Assembly: GCF_013337285.1 (NCBI RefSeq)
Contig: NZ_SUPW01000004.1
Coordinates: 248,001-312,000, forward strand
Source: Agrobacterium tumefaciens
Lineage (GTDB): Bacteria > Pseudomonadota > Alphaproteobacteria > Rhizobiales > Rhizobiaceae
Direction: 5' to 3'
Length of the DNA: 64,000 bases
Shown here: positions 17,539 to 26,119 of the stretch, in pieces
How positions within the stretch are numbered: position 1 is the first letter of the stretch
Layout: every line of letters starts with the position of its first letter
Translations under genes and position numbers: made by a program
Notes under the pieces: generated by a model
What the model was told of the DNA's origin: nothing
Databases searched by the model: none
What the model saw: only the letters and a program-made list of their open reading frames with translations

Positions 17539-18204
17539 TCACTTGGCTTCATTTTTGATATTGGATGCAGCGATACGTGCCCGTACCTGCCCCGAAAATG
17601 TAATCGTCTTGCCATTATCGGCGATATCAATCGATTGCGCAACAATGGCACCGTCGTTTGTTTTGATCGAAACGGGCTCTTTGCTACTCATTTTTCCGGC
17701 CTTCAGATCAACATCCGCAGACTGGAACTTCGCTTGTATGCCATTGCTGAGATTGATGTCAAAAGGTGCAGTCATCTTCAGCGTATTGGTGGCGCGGTCG
17801 AAAATGCCTTCCTTGGCAATTACCTGCGCGATGCTGTCATTAACAGGCACAGCGGCCAGAACTTTCTCGAGCGTCATCAGGTTGGGATTGGCGATATCCT
17901 GCAACGCACGCTCGGCGTTCATGGAATAGTCGATCCCCTTTTCGTTACGGCCGGCAACGGCAGGTTTTTCCATCACGATCTTGCCGTCTTCGATCCTGGC
18001 GCTTTCCAGTGAAACCTCGTCGGGCGCCCAGGTTCGAATGAGCGAAACGGCGATGAAGGCGAGCGAAATCACTGCGGCACTGAGCGGCAGGATGATTTTC
18101 AGCCGCTTGACGCGCGCGGAATGCCGCAGAGCGCGCTCGTAAGCGCCGTTCTGGTCATTCGGCAGCGGAAATGCTGGCGCGGGTTCGCGGAGTCGTTCAA
18201 GCAT
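17539..18204 (-). CDS. lptC: LptC: LPS export system component
   Basis: A 221-residue protein with one N-terminal membrane helix (about 38-59, LKIILPLSAAVISLAFIAVSL) and a periplasmic LptC domain (the IDYSMNAERALQD and GIFDRATNTLKMTAPF segments). It anchors the LptB2FG transporter to the LptA bridge. I start at ATG 18204 (MLERLREPAP); the longer frame to 18303 is not family-like. It is first in lptC-lptA-lptB, divergent from the sppA gene across 246 bp, which should hold both promoters; I see no clear boxes there. Confidence 0.9.
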   Translation of the reverse strand: MLERLREPAPAFPLPNDQNGAYERALRHSARVKRLKIILPLSAAVISLAFIAVSLIRTWAPDEVSLESARIEDGKIVMEKPAVAGRNEKGIDYSMNAERALQDIANPNLMTLEKVLAAVPVNDSIAQVIAKEGIFDRATNTLKMTAPFDINLSNGIQAKFQSADVDLKAGKMSSKEPVSIKTNDGAIVAQSIDIADNGKTITFSGQVRARIAASNIKNEAK

Positions 18205-18450
18205 AAGAGTGGGTCCGGAAGCTCCCTGGGCGCCATTTTGGCGCGCAATTGAAGCTTGTATGTTTATCTTGATGTGTTTGGCACGAGTGCTTTGTCCTGC
18301 CAATATGGTTTTTGTCTGGAAAGGTGCAAGGGAAATACGAATTTTATCGTAATTCTGGTTTCCTTATTGTTTCCTTGCGGCTTCGCGCTAGAAGAACCAT
18401 ATGGCCGTGAAGCACACGTGGCGTCAAAGGCCGGATGGCAGAGGTTTTCG

Positions 18451-19404
18451 ATGGATAATATGGCGATAGCGGATCGCAGGCGATTGCGCCGCAAGCTGAC
18501 TTTCTGGCGGGTTGCCGCTGTTTTGCTGTTTGTCGTCGGTATTTTCGGCCTTTACCGGTTTTTCTGGACCGAACCGCAGCAAAGCACCAAGCCCCATATC
18601 GCCCGCGTCGAGATTTCCGGTCTGATCCAGGACAATACCGAACTCCTGGAACGGCTCGACAAGATCGCCAAAAGCGACAATGTCAAAGGGCTGATCGTGT
18701 CGATCTCCTCGCCGGGCGGCACCACCTATGGCGGTGAGCGCATCTTCAAGGCCATTCGCGGCGTTGCGGAAAAGAAGCCGGTCGTTTCCGACGTCCGCAC
18801 TTTGGCGGCCTCCGCGGGCTATATGATCGCGTCGGCAGGCGATACCATCATCGCCGGTGAGACATCGATCACCGGCTCTATCGGTGTGATCTTTCAGTAT
18901 CCCCAGGTCGGCCAGCTGATGGACAAGCTCGGCGTCTCGCTACAGGAAATAAAGTCGTCGCCCATGAAGGCGGAGCCTTCGCCGTTCCACGAGGCCCCCG
19001 AAGAGGCCAAGACGATGATCCGCTCCATGGTGATGGACACGTATAGCTGGTTCGTCGACCTTGTGGCCGATCGTCGCAAGCTGCCGCGTGAAGATGTGCT
19101 GAAACTGGCGAATGGCTCGATTTTCACAGGCAGGCAGGCGCTCGCCAACAAGCTGGTCGATACGCTCGGCGGCGAAAAGGAAATCCGCGGCTATCTCGAA
19201 ACACACGGCGTCGCCAAGGATTTGCCGATCGTCGAATGGCGCGCGCCGTCGTCCCGCTCGCCGTTTTCGCTTTTCAGTGTTGCGCAAATAGCGAAGTTTC
19301 TGGGATATGACGATTTAATTCCCTTTGCGGGACCCGGCCAGCTCGGCGCGGACAAGTTGTTTCTTGACGGTCTTGTTTCCGTTTGGCAGGTTGGGCCACG
19401 TTAA
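18451..19404 (+). CDS. sppA: Signal peptide peptidase SppA, short (36-kDa) type
   Basis: A 317-residue membrane-anchored serine protease of the S49 family that degrades cleaved signal peptides. One N-terminal membrane helix (about 20-39) is followed by a ClpP-like fold with [11 protein letters not shown], the nucleophile Ser121 in [13 protein letters not shown] and the general base Lys173 in [11 protein letters not shown]. The Ser-Lys spacing of 52 equals that of the Bacillus enzyme. It is about half the length of E. coli SppA, having a single protease domain. ATG 18451 has AGAGG upstream. It is followed after 26 bp by ihfB, probably in one operon. Confidence 0.93.
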   Translation: MDNMAIADRRRLRRKLTFWRVAAVLLFVVGIFGLYRFFWTEPQQSTKPHIARVEISGLIQDNTELLERLDKIAKSDNVKGLIVSISSPGGTTYGGERIFKAIRGVAEKKPVVSDVRTLAASAGYMIASAGDTIIAGETSITGSIGVIFQYPQVGQLMDKLGVSLQEIKSSPMKAEPSPFHEAPEEAKTMIRSMVMDTYSWFVDLVADRRKLPREDVLKLANGSIFTGRQALANKLVDTLGGEKEIRGYLETHGVAKDLPIVEWRAPSSRSPFSLFSVAQIAKFLGYDDLIPFAGPGQLGADKLFLDGLVSVWQVGPR

Positions 19405-19430
19405 AAATCCAATTCTTTCAGGGGGCAACC

Positions 19431-19736
19431 GTGATCAAGTCTGAACTGGTGCAGATCGTTGCTGCGCGTAACCCGCACCTTTATCACCGTGACGTGGAAA
19501 ACATCGTCAATGCGGTGCTGGATGAAATCACCGATGCCCTGGCGGGTGGAAATCGTGTCGAGCTTCGTGGTTTCGGCGCATTTTCGGTGAAAAACCGACC
19601 TTCGCGTTCGGGGCGGAACCCGCGCACGGGCGAATCGGTTTTCGTTGAGGAAAAATGGGTGCCTTTCTTCAAGACGGGCAAGGAATTGCGTGAGCGCCTG
19701 AACCCCGGAATGGGTGACGAAGACGAGGACGATTGA
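19431..19736 (+). CDS. ihfB: IhfB: integration host factor beta subunit
   Basis: A 101-residue HU/IHF-family DNA-bending protein. The signature [22 protein letters not shown] with the DNA-intercalating Pro arm is present, and the C-terminus ends in an acidic DEDEDD tail. IHF (with IhfA) helps sigma-54 activators, replication and recombination by bending DNA. I chose GTG 19431, giving MIKSELVQ, with AGGGGGCA just upstream. It lies between sppA and lapA, an order seen in many proteobacteria. Confidence 0.97.
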   Translation: MIKSELVQIVAARNPHLYHRDVENIVNAVLDEITDALAGGNRVELRGFGAFSVKNRPSRSGRNPRTGESVFVEEKWVPFFKTGKELRERLNPGMGDEDEDD

Positions 19737-19801
19737 TCGTCTCTTCCGCCCGACGCCGGAAACGGAGCCGGCGGAACCCCGCAGCGATGGAGTAATGTCG
19801 G

Positions 19802-20143
19802 ATGTCAAAAAAAATCATCAACCTCATCATCCTGCTTCCGCTGGCGATCATCCTCGTCATTCTATGCGTGGCCAACCGCCAGGCCGTAACGCTTGCGCTC
19901 AATCCTTTCCGGCCCGATGACGGCGTTCTGTCCTTTACAGCGCCGTTTTTTGTGTTCCTGTTTCTGGCCGTTATTTTCGGCGTGCTGCTGGGATCGTCGG
20001 CGACGTGGTTCGCGCAGGGCAAACATCGCAAACGCGCCCGTATCGAAGCCAGGGAAGCCGTTCGCTGGCACGATGAGGCGAACCGCCAGAAGGCGACTGG
20101 GGCCGCTCAGCTTCCGAATGCGGGCCAACTCCCGGCAAAGTGA
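19802..20143 (+). CDS. lapA: LapA-domain (DUF1049) inner-membrane protein
   Basis: A 113-residue protein with two membrane helices (about 5-25 and 46-69) and a charged cytoplasmic C-terminus (KHRKRARIEAREAVRWHDEANRQK). This matches the LapA family, whose E. coli member works with LapB in LPS assembly control; no lapB is seen next to it here. The short sequence between helices contains VANRQAVTLALNPF, the usual N-Q-x-V-x-F-like LapA block. The ihfB-lapA neighbourhood supports the call. Its role in this organism is unproven. Confidence 0.8.
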   Translation: MSKKIINLIILLPLAIILVILCVANRQAVTLALNPFRPDDGVLSFTAPFFVFLFLAVIFGVLLGSSATWFAQGKHRKRARIEAREAVRWHDEANRQKATGAAQLPNAGQLPAK

Positions 20144-20235
20144 TATAGCCGACAGTCGTTCCGGCTCTAGTCGAGCGGCGTGCGGAATGCTATTTGCTGC
20201 GCCATAAGACGCGGGCAGAAGCGGGAAGATTTCCA

Positions 20236-21369
20236 TTGAAGAAAAAAGACAGCCGGCCGGGCAATCGCGCACGTGCCGGGAGCGAGAAAAAACAGGTTCA
20301 TGCCGCAAAGCCGGCGCGACGCGCGGAGGTAGCGCCGAAAAAGCGCGAACCCGATACGGTTCGCAGCGTGCCGAAACCTGCACCGAAGGAGAAGGTTGCT
20401 GCCGCACCGGCGATTGAGCAGGCGCCTGCACGGCCCCTCAAGCAACGCACCGGTGAACGTCCCGCAGAACAGGTTCCGGTCATTCTGGAATCGAGCGGTG
20501 CGGGCGATTTTCACTTGATCGACAGCGGCAATGGCCTGAAGCTCGAACAATATGGCGACTACCGCGTCGTCCGTCCCGAGGCGCAGGCGCTGTGGCAACC
20601 GTCGGTCCCCGACCGGGTGTGGCAAAATGCCGATGCCATTTTTACCGGCGATACGGATGAGGACGGCATGGGCCGCTGGCGCTTTCCGAAGACGGCGCTT
20701 GCCGAAACCTGGCCCTTGTCTCTGCTCGGCGTTGAATTTCTTGGCCGCTTCACGGCCTTCCGGCACGTCGGCGTCTTCCCGGAACAGATCGTCCATTGGG
20801 AATGGCTGAAACATGCCGTCGAGACGGCCGACCGGCCTCTGAAAGTGCTGAACCTCTTCGGTTACACCGGCGTCGCCTCGCTGGTTGCGGCCGCCGCGGG
20901 TGCTGAAGTCACCCATGTCGATGCTTCCAAGAAAGCGATTGGCTGGGCCAAGGAAAATCAGGAGCTTGCCGGGCTGGAACAGGCGCCCATCCGCTGGATC
21001 TGCGAAGATGCGATGAAATTCATCCAGCGTGAGGAGCGTCGCGGCAGCACTTACGACATCATCCTCACCGATCCGCCGAAATTCGGTCGCGGCACCCATG
21101 GTGAGATCTGGCAATTGTTCGACCATCTGCCGCTGATGCTGGATATCTGCCGGGAAATCCTCTCACCCAAGGCGCTCGGCCTGGTGCTGACGGCCTATTC
21201 CATCAGGGCCAGTTTTTATTCGATGCATGAGCTGATGCGCGAAATTATGCGCGGCGCCGGTGGCGTCGTCGCGTCAGGCGAACTCGTCATTCGCGAGGCA
21301 GGGCTTGACGGCAAGACACCCGGCCGGGTGCTTTCCACATCGCTGTTCAGCCGTTGGGAGCCGAAATGA
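20236..21369 (+). CDS. RlmI/RlmK-like class I SAM-dependent rRNA methyltransferase
   Basis: About 377 residues: a basic, low-complexity N-terminal tail (about 1-85, Lys/Arg/Ala/Pro-rich) followed by a Rossmann methyltransferase. SAM motif I is LNLFGYTGVASLVAAAAGAEVTHVD and the catalytic-type motif IV is ILTDPPKFGRG; both resemble the RlmI-type rRNA cytosine-C5 methyltransferases. No in-frame ATG is near the N-terminus; I chose TTG 20236 with GGGAAGA upstream, while TTG 20194 is also possible. It overlaps the next gene by four bases (ATGA), so the two RNA methyltransferases are translationally coupled. The exact target base is unknown. Confidence 0.78.
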   Translation: MKKKDSRPGNRARAGSEKKQVHAAKPARRAEVAPKKREPDTVRSVPKPAPKEKVAAAPAIEQAPARPLKQRTGERPAEQVPVILESSGAGDFHLIDSGNGLKLEQYGDYRVVRPEAQALWQPSVPDRVWQNADAIFTGDTDEDGMGRWRFPKTALAETWPLSLLGVEFLGRFTAFRHVGVFPEQIVHWEWLKHAVETADRPLKVLNLFGYTGVASLVAAAAGAEVTHVDASKKAIGWAKENQELAGLEQAPIRWICEDAMKFIQREERRGSTYDIILTDPPKFGRGTHGEIWQLFDHLPLMLDICREILSPKALGLVLTAYSIRASFYSMHELMREIMRGAGGVVASGELVIREAGLDGKTPGRVLSTSLFSRWEPK

Positions 21370-22226
21370 TGAAAGATATGCGCGAAAACACGACGCGCCG
21401 GGTTGGTCAGGTGAAGGAAGTGACCAGCCTTGCCAATCCCATCATCAAGGATATCAAGGCACTCACCCAGAAAAAGGGCAGGGAAGAGACCGGCACCTTC
21501 ATGGCGGAAGGCCTGAAGTTGGTCATCGATGCTCTCGAACTGGGCTGGACGATCAAGACACTGGTTTACGCCAAGGCCGCCAAAGGCAAGCCACTGGTGG
21601 AGCAGGCCGCGGTAAAGACCGTCGCGTCCGGCGGTCTGGTGCTTGAAGTCAGCGAAAAAGTCATCGCCTCGATCACTCGCCGCGACAATCCGCAAATGGT
21701 CGTCGGCATTTTCGAACAGAAATGGGCGTCGCTCAGAGATATTCGCCCGGAAAAGAGCGAGACCTATATTGCGCTCGACCGTGTCCGCGATCCAGGTAAC
21801 CTCGGCACGATCATCCGCACCGCCGATGCGGCGGGCGCATCGGGCGTTATTCTGGTCGGTGATTGCACCGACCCCTTCTCGCTGGAAACCGTTCGCGCCA
21901 CCATGGGTTCGGTCTTCGCCATGCCGGTGGCCCGCGCCTCGGTTGACGAATTCCTGTCCTGGAAGAAATCGGCGCAGGTCAGCATCGTCGCCACCCATCT
22001 TGCCGGTTCCGTGGACTATCGAAAGATCGATTATGCCGGCAAGCCGGTCGTGCTTTTGATGGGTAACGAGCAATCCGGCCTGCCGCCGGAACTGGCCGCT
22101 AAGGCGGATCAGCTGGCGCGCATCCCCCAGCAGGGCCGTGCCGACAGCCTCAATCTCGCCATCGCAACCGCCGTGATGCTTTTCGAAGCACGGCGACATC
22201 TCCTCGAACTGGCACCGGTGAAGTAA
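21366..22226 (+). CDS. TrmH/SpoU-family RNA 2'-O-methyltransferase
   Basis: A 286-residue SPOUT-class enzyme. An N-terminal substrate-binding domain (about 10-110) contains LIDAL-type and [13 protein letters not shown] segments, then the trefoil-knot methyltransferase domain with motif 1 [16 protein letters not shown], motif 2 [11 protein letters not shown] and motif 3 [14 protein letters not shown]. These bind SAM and methylate ribose 2'-OH in rRNA or tRNA; RlmB-like activity on 23S rRNA is one possibility. Start ATG 21366 overlaps the upstream methyltransferase stop, and the stop overlaps the lspA start by one base, so the three genes form a tight unit. Confidence 0.87.
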   Translation: MMKDMRENTTRRVGQVKEVTSLANPIIKDIKALTQKKGREETGTFMAEGLKLVIDALELGWTIKTLVYAKAAKGKPLVEQAAVKTVASGGLVLEVSEKVIASITRRDNPQMVVGIFEQKWASLRDIRPEKSETYIALDRVRDPGNLGTIIRTADAAGASGVILVGDCTDPFSLETVRATMGSVFAMPVARASVDEFLSWKKSAQVSIVATHLAGSVDYRKIDYAGKPVVLLMGNEQSGLPPELAAKADQLARIPQQGRADSLNLAIATAVMLFEARRHLLELAPVK

Positions 22227-22714
22227 TGGCCAAAGCGGCACTGTTTTCGAAATTCGGCCCGGCTTTCGCGTTGATCGTCGCCGCGCTGGTGCTGGACCAG
22301 ATCGTCAAACAACTGGTCGAAGCCTATCTGCCATTGCAGGAGATGGTGCCCGTCATTCCGTTTCTGGCGCTTTACCGCACCTATAATCTCGGCGTCGCCT
22401 TTTCGATGCTATCGGACATGCAGGGCTGGTTCATCGTCAGCATGCGGCTCGTTATTGTCGTCTTCGTGCTCTGGCTGTGGCGCAAGACGGCGGCGGACCG
22501 CACCTTCGCCCATCTCGGTTTTGCCTTCATCATCGCAGGTGCTGCCGGCAACCTTCTCGACCGTTTTCTTTATGGACACGTCATCGACTACATCCTGTTT
22601 CATACGCAGACATGGTCTTTCGCGGTCTTCAATCTGGCTGACAGTTTCATAACCATCGGCGCGGCCTGCGTCATTCTTGACGAATTTCTGCACGCCCGGG
22701 CGGCAAAAAAGTAA
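22226..22714 (+). CDS. lspA: LspA: lipoprotein signal peptidase (signal peptidase II)
   Basis: A 162-residue inner-membrane aspartic protease with four membrane helices. The catalytic aspartates are Asp121 in GHVIDYI and Asp139 in FNLADSFI, 18 residues apart as in E. coli, and the NLLDR signature is intact. It cleaves the signal peptide of diacylated prolipoproteins, after Lgt and before Lnt (the lnt gene is at 43330). Its ATG overlaps the stop of the TrmH-family gene by one base. Confidence 0.98.
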   Translation: MAKAALFSKFGPAFALIVAALVLDQIVKQLVEAYLPLQEMVPVIPFLALYRTYNLGVAFSMLSDMQGWFIVSMRLVIVVFVLWLWRKTAADRTFAHLGFAFIIAGAAGNLLDRFLYGHVIDYILFHTQTWSFAVFNLADSFITIGAACVILDEFLHARAAKK

Positions 22715-22769
22715 AATTTTAGGGTTTGCACCAAACATATCAAAACCGCTGCCGTGGTAGCGGTTGCAT

Positions 22770-25013
22770 ATGAGCGAACTGGCAAAACTTCGGGAAAAAG
22801 TTTCAGACGGCCTTGGGCTGGCGCCTGTAGCGCCGCAGCCGGGGGATCGTGTCGACGCGACAAGGCATAATGCCGGCGCAGAGCACGAGATCGGCTCAGG
22901 GCCGATTTCCTCGTACATTGCCATTTCGTTGTCGGTCGGTGCATTTTCCGCCGCGCTGATTGCGCTTGCGGTGCCCTATGCGGTCACCGTTGCCCTGGCC
23001 TCCTTCTTTGGCGCCGTGCTCGTCGGTGTCCTTCTCTACGCGCTGTTCGGCAAAACTGTCCCACTTAAAGACGCGTTGGCCGAGGATTTGGATGTTCGGC
23101 TGCGACAGACGCAGAACCGCTCGCTGATTGCCGAGATGCAGGAATCCATGGGTGATATCGTCGTCATCCGTAATCTGGATCGGCGTATCGTCGAAGCGAA
23201 CAGGATCTTTCGCGAAATGACGGGATGCGCAACCCCCGAAGGGTTGAGTTGCGAGGAAATCGGCATTGCCTTCCGTCCGGGCGACAAGGTTCACGCCTAT
23301 GATGTCGAGATCGCCACCCCTTTCGGACAGCGCATCTTCTCCTGGCACGATGTGGTCACCCGCGATCTGGCCAGCAGCCGCCTTCTCATCAGCAGCATCG
23401 CCAGAGACGTGACGGAAGAGCGGCTTGCGCTTGCCGAAAGGGAAGACGCCCGTTTGCGCGCCGAAAAGGCCGATGCCGAAAAGGCAAGGCTACTTGCCAC
23501 CGTAAGCCATGAAATCCGCCTGCCGCTTTCCGGTATGCTCGGCATGAACCATCTCCTGTCGCAAACGAAGATCAACGAGGAGCAGCGCAATTATCTTGAC
23601 GGCATGAAGCAGTCCGGCCAGTCGCTGGTGCAGCTGGTCGAGGATCTGCTGGATTATTCGACCATGGAGGCGGGTCGTTTCAGGCTCAATCCGCGCGCGG
23701 AAAACCTGCGGCGGCTGATCGAGAGCATTGTCGAGATGCTGGCGCATCGCGCCCACGAAAAAGGGATTGAAATCACCTCCTTCGTCAGCCCTGACGTGCC
23801 CGATTATCTCGATTTCGATCCGGCAAGGCTGCGTCAGGTGCTGTTTAATCTCCTTGGTAACGCCGTCAAATTCACGCAGGAGGGCGGAGTCGTCATCCGC
23901 GCGCGTATGGCCGATGGTGAATTGCAGATCGCCGTCGAGGATACCGGTCCGGGCATGAGCCAGACGGAGCAGGCCCGCATCTTCGGTGAATTCGAGCAGG
24001 CAGGGCCGATGTCACAGCGAAGCGCCGGTACGGGCCTCGGGCTTGCGATCTCCGCCCGCATCGTGCGGGAATTCGGCGGCAGCCTCACGGTTTCGAGCCG
24101 CAAGGGCAGCGGCAGCACCTTCACGCTTTCGTTCCACCCGGGCAGCGCGCCTGCCGCAATGCCGGATCCCGGCCGACGCCGCTGTCTGCAACACACCAAT
24201 GTCCTGCTGATTGCGCCAAAGGGTGTGGCCGCGGCGGTGACGATGGAGGCGATAGAGGCCTTTGGTGGCAAATGTGTTCTCATTCATCAGCCGGAAGATT
24301 TGCAAAGACTGCGGGATGGGGCAGCTGACCTCAGCGCCGATCTCACCGATATCATCGTCGACCGGCGCGTTTCACTCCTGTTCAGGGACGCCCTAAAGGA
24401 CTGGCCGCAGCAGAATGTTCGCCTCACCCTGCTGGTAAGCCCCGAGGAGCGGCCTTCGACCATGCATGTCTCCTTCGACGCCTGGCTGATCCGGCCGCTG
24501 CGCGAAAAATCGCTGATCGACGTCCTCTGCGGTCGCCTGCGCGGCATAGAGCGCCGCGACGCGCTGAACGACAACCACCCCGATGTGGGCTTTTCATCAC
24601 GGCTGAAGCAAGTGGCAAGTGGCGTCGATATTCTCGTGGCCGAGGATGATGCCGTCAATGCGCGCATCATCCGGGCGGTTCTGGAGAAAAGCGGTTACAT
24701 CGTTCGTGCCGTCGATGACTTTCAGGCCCTGCGGCAGTCGTTGGCGCCGGGTGCTGCCCGTTTGCCGCACCTCATCATCTCGGACCTCAATATGCCGGGT
24801 GGTGAGGGGCTTGAGGTGCTGCCGGAACTTCTCGGCACGTTGGAGGGCGAGAGAAATATTCCCCTCATCGTGCTCAGTGGCGATGCCAGTGCCGACACCG
24901 CCGAAATCCTGCTGAAAGCCGGTGCAGCCAAGGTTTTGACCAAGCCCACCGACCCAAGACAGCTGGTCGAGGAAATCCGTCGCATGCTGGAGGCGAAACG
25001 CCTTTCCCCATAA
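22770..25013 (+). CDS. Membrane hybrid sensor histidine kinase with degenerate and true receiver domains
   Basis: A 747-residue hybrid kinase. Order: two membrane helices (about 49-69 and 74-93), a PAS domain (about 118-215), a short coiled-coil, HisKA with phospho-acceptor His247 in SHEIRLPLSG (usually HEIRTPLNG), HATPase with N-box NAVKF (364) and GTGLGLAIS, then a receiver-like domain (about 477-590) lacking the acidic pair and the KP lysine (RP instead), and a C-terminal true receiver with the acidic pair EDD (625-627), phospho-Asp672 in SDLNMPG and Lys725 in TKP. No response regulator gene is adjacent, so its partner is unknown. It sits between lspA and olsB; ATG 22770 has only a weak ribosome site. 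Confidence 0.88.
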   Translation: MSELAKLREKVSDGLGLAPVAPQPGDRVDATRHNAGAEHEIGSGPISSYIAISLSVGAFSAALIALAVPYAVTVALASFFGAVLVGVLLYALFGKTVPLKDALAEDLDVRLRQTQNRSLIAEMQESMGDIVVIRNLDRRIVEANRIFREMTGCATPEGLSCEEIGIAFRPGDKVHAYDVEIATPFGQRIFSWHDVVTRDLASSRLLISSIARDVTEERLALAEREDARLRAEKADAEKARLLATVSHEIRLPLSGMLGMNHLLSQTKINEEQRNYLDGMKQSGQSLVQLVEDLLDYSTMEAGRFRLNPRAENLRRLIESIVEMLAHRAHEKGIEITSFVSPDVPDYLDFDPARLRQVLFNLLGNAVKFTQEGGVVIRARMADGELQIAVEDTGPGMSQTEQARIFGEFEQAGPMSQRSAGTGLGLAISARIVREFGGSLTVSSRKGSGSTFTLSFHPGSAPAAMPDPGRRRCLQHTNVLLIAPKGVAAAVTMEAIEAFGGKCVLIHQPEDLQRLRDGAADLSADLTDIIVDRRVSLLFRDALKDWPQQNVRLTLLVSPEERPSTMHVSFDAWLIRPLREKSLIDVLCGRLRGIERRDALNDNHPDVGFSSRLKQVASGVDILVAEDDAVNARIIRAVLEKSGYIVRAVDDFQALRQSLAPGAARLPHLIISDLNMPGGEGLEVLPELLGTLEGERNIPLIVLSGDASADTAEILLKAGAAKVLTKPTDPRQLVEEIRRMLEAKRLSP

Positions 25014-25110
25014 TAGCTTGACAGACTCGCGCTGGCGTCATTTTGTCACTATTCTGTCGTCAATTAGTGATTTATGACAGGAAAATTCTTTGGTGGCGGA
25101 GCGATTCCCC

Positions 25111-25992
25111 ATGGTGGCCGAAATCTTCAATCACGACATTTGTGAAAACAATGTTGTCATTCATCCTCGTTCGGAGTCCGCTCAGGGCAATGAGGGTCTT
25201 TTCGGTCGTATCGGCACATTGGAAACCCGGCTTGCGAGAAATGAGCGCGAGATCGATGCTGCACAATCCGTGCGTTACAAGGTTTTCGTTGAGGAAATGA
25301 ATGCGCGGCTTCCCGCTGACGCGATGCGCCGCAAGCGCGATATCGACGCCTGGGACAGTGTCTGCGACCATCTGCTCGTGCTCGACAAGGCCATCGAAGG
25401 CGATAGTGAAGACCAGATCGTCGGCACCTACCGACTGTTGAGGCAGGAAACGGCGCTCGCCAACAACGGGTTTTATTCGGCCAGCGAATTCGACATTGCA
25501 GGGCTGGTTGCGCGCCATCCGGGCAAGCGCTTCATGGAGCTTGGCCGTTCCTGCGTGCTGCCGGAATATCGCACCAAGCGTACCGTTGAGCTTCTGTGGC
25601 AGGGCAATTGGGCCTATGCGGTGAAACATCGTATGGACGCGATGATCGGCTGCGCCTCCTTCCCCGGCGTGCAGCCGGAAACCCATGCACTGGCGCTGTC
25701 CTTCCTGCACCATAATTGTGTTGCAAAGGGCGAATGGGAGGCTTCCGCACTTCCCGAGCTTTATCGCGAGATGGACCTGATGCCGGCGGAGGCGTTGAAT
25801 ACCCGCAAGGCGCTGAACGCCATGCCGCCGCTGATCAAGGGCTATATGCGTCTAGGCGCCATGTTCGGCTCTGGTGCTGTGGTGGACCATGCCTTCAACA
25901 CGACAGATGTTCTGGTCGTTCTGCCGGTCACGTCCATCGCCGGCCGCTACATCAGCTATTACGGCGGCGAGGCCGAGCGCATCAACGGCTGA
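25111..25992 (+). CDS. olsB: OlsB-like ornithine N-acyltransferase (lyso-ornithine lipid synthase)
   Basis: A 293-residue GNAT-like acyltransferase of the PlsC-unrelated 'hemolysin-like' family. OlsB transfers a 3-hydroxyacyl group from acyl-ACP to the alpha-amino group of ornithine, making lyso-ornithine lipid. Family-like segments are the early block AAQSVRYKVFVEEMNA, the core VGTYRLLRQ, ELGRSCVLPEYR and MIGCASFPG. I chose ATG 25111 with GGAG upstream; a TTG at 25090 is in frame. The lspA-olsB-mutS-glnD neighbourhood is the one I recall for Sinorhizobium olsB. The partner O-acyltransferase OlsA is encoded at 38072 and the head-group hydroxylase OlsE at the left edge. Confidence 0.82.
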   Translation: MVAEIFNHDICENNVVIHPRSESAQGNEGLFGRIGTLETRLARNEREIDAAQSVRYKVFVEEMNARLPADAMRRKRDIDAWDSVCDHLLVLDKAIEGDSEDQIVGTYRLLRQETALANNGFYSASEFDIAGLVARHPGKRFMELGRSCVLPEYRTKRTVELLWQGNWAYAVKHRMDAMIGCASFPGVQPETHALALSFLHHNCVAKGEWEASALPELYREMDLMPAEALNTRKALNAMPPLIKGYMRLGAMFGSGAVVDHAFNTTDVLVVLPVTSIAGRYISYYGGEAERING

Positions 25993-26119
25993 TCAGCTTT
26001 TGACTGGATCTTGCCGGATGTTCCTGTGGGCAGCGGCCCTGCGCGTGTTGTGTCGGGGCGGGCATTGCCGCTAGTGTCGGCGCTCCTTTTCCGCAACACG
26101 ATATGACATCGGCAGGCCA

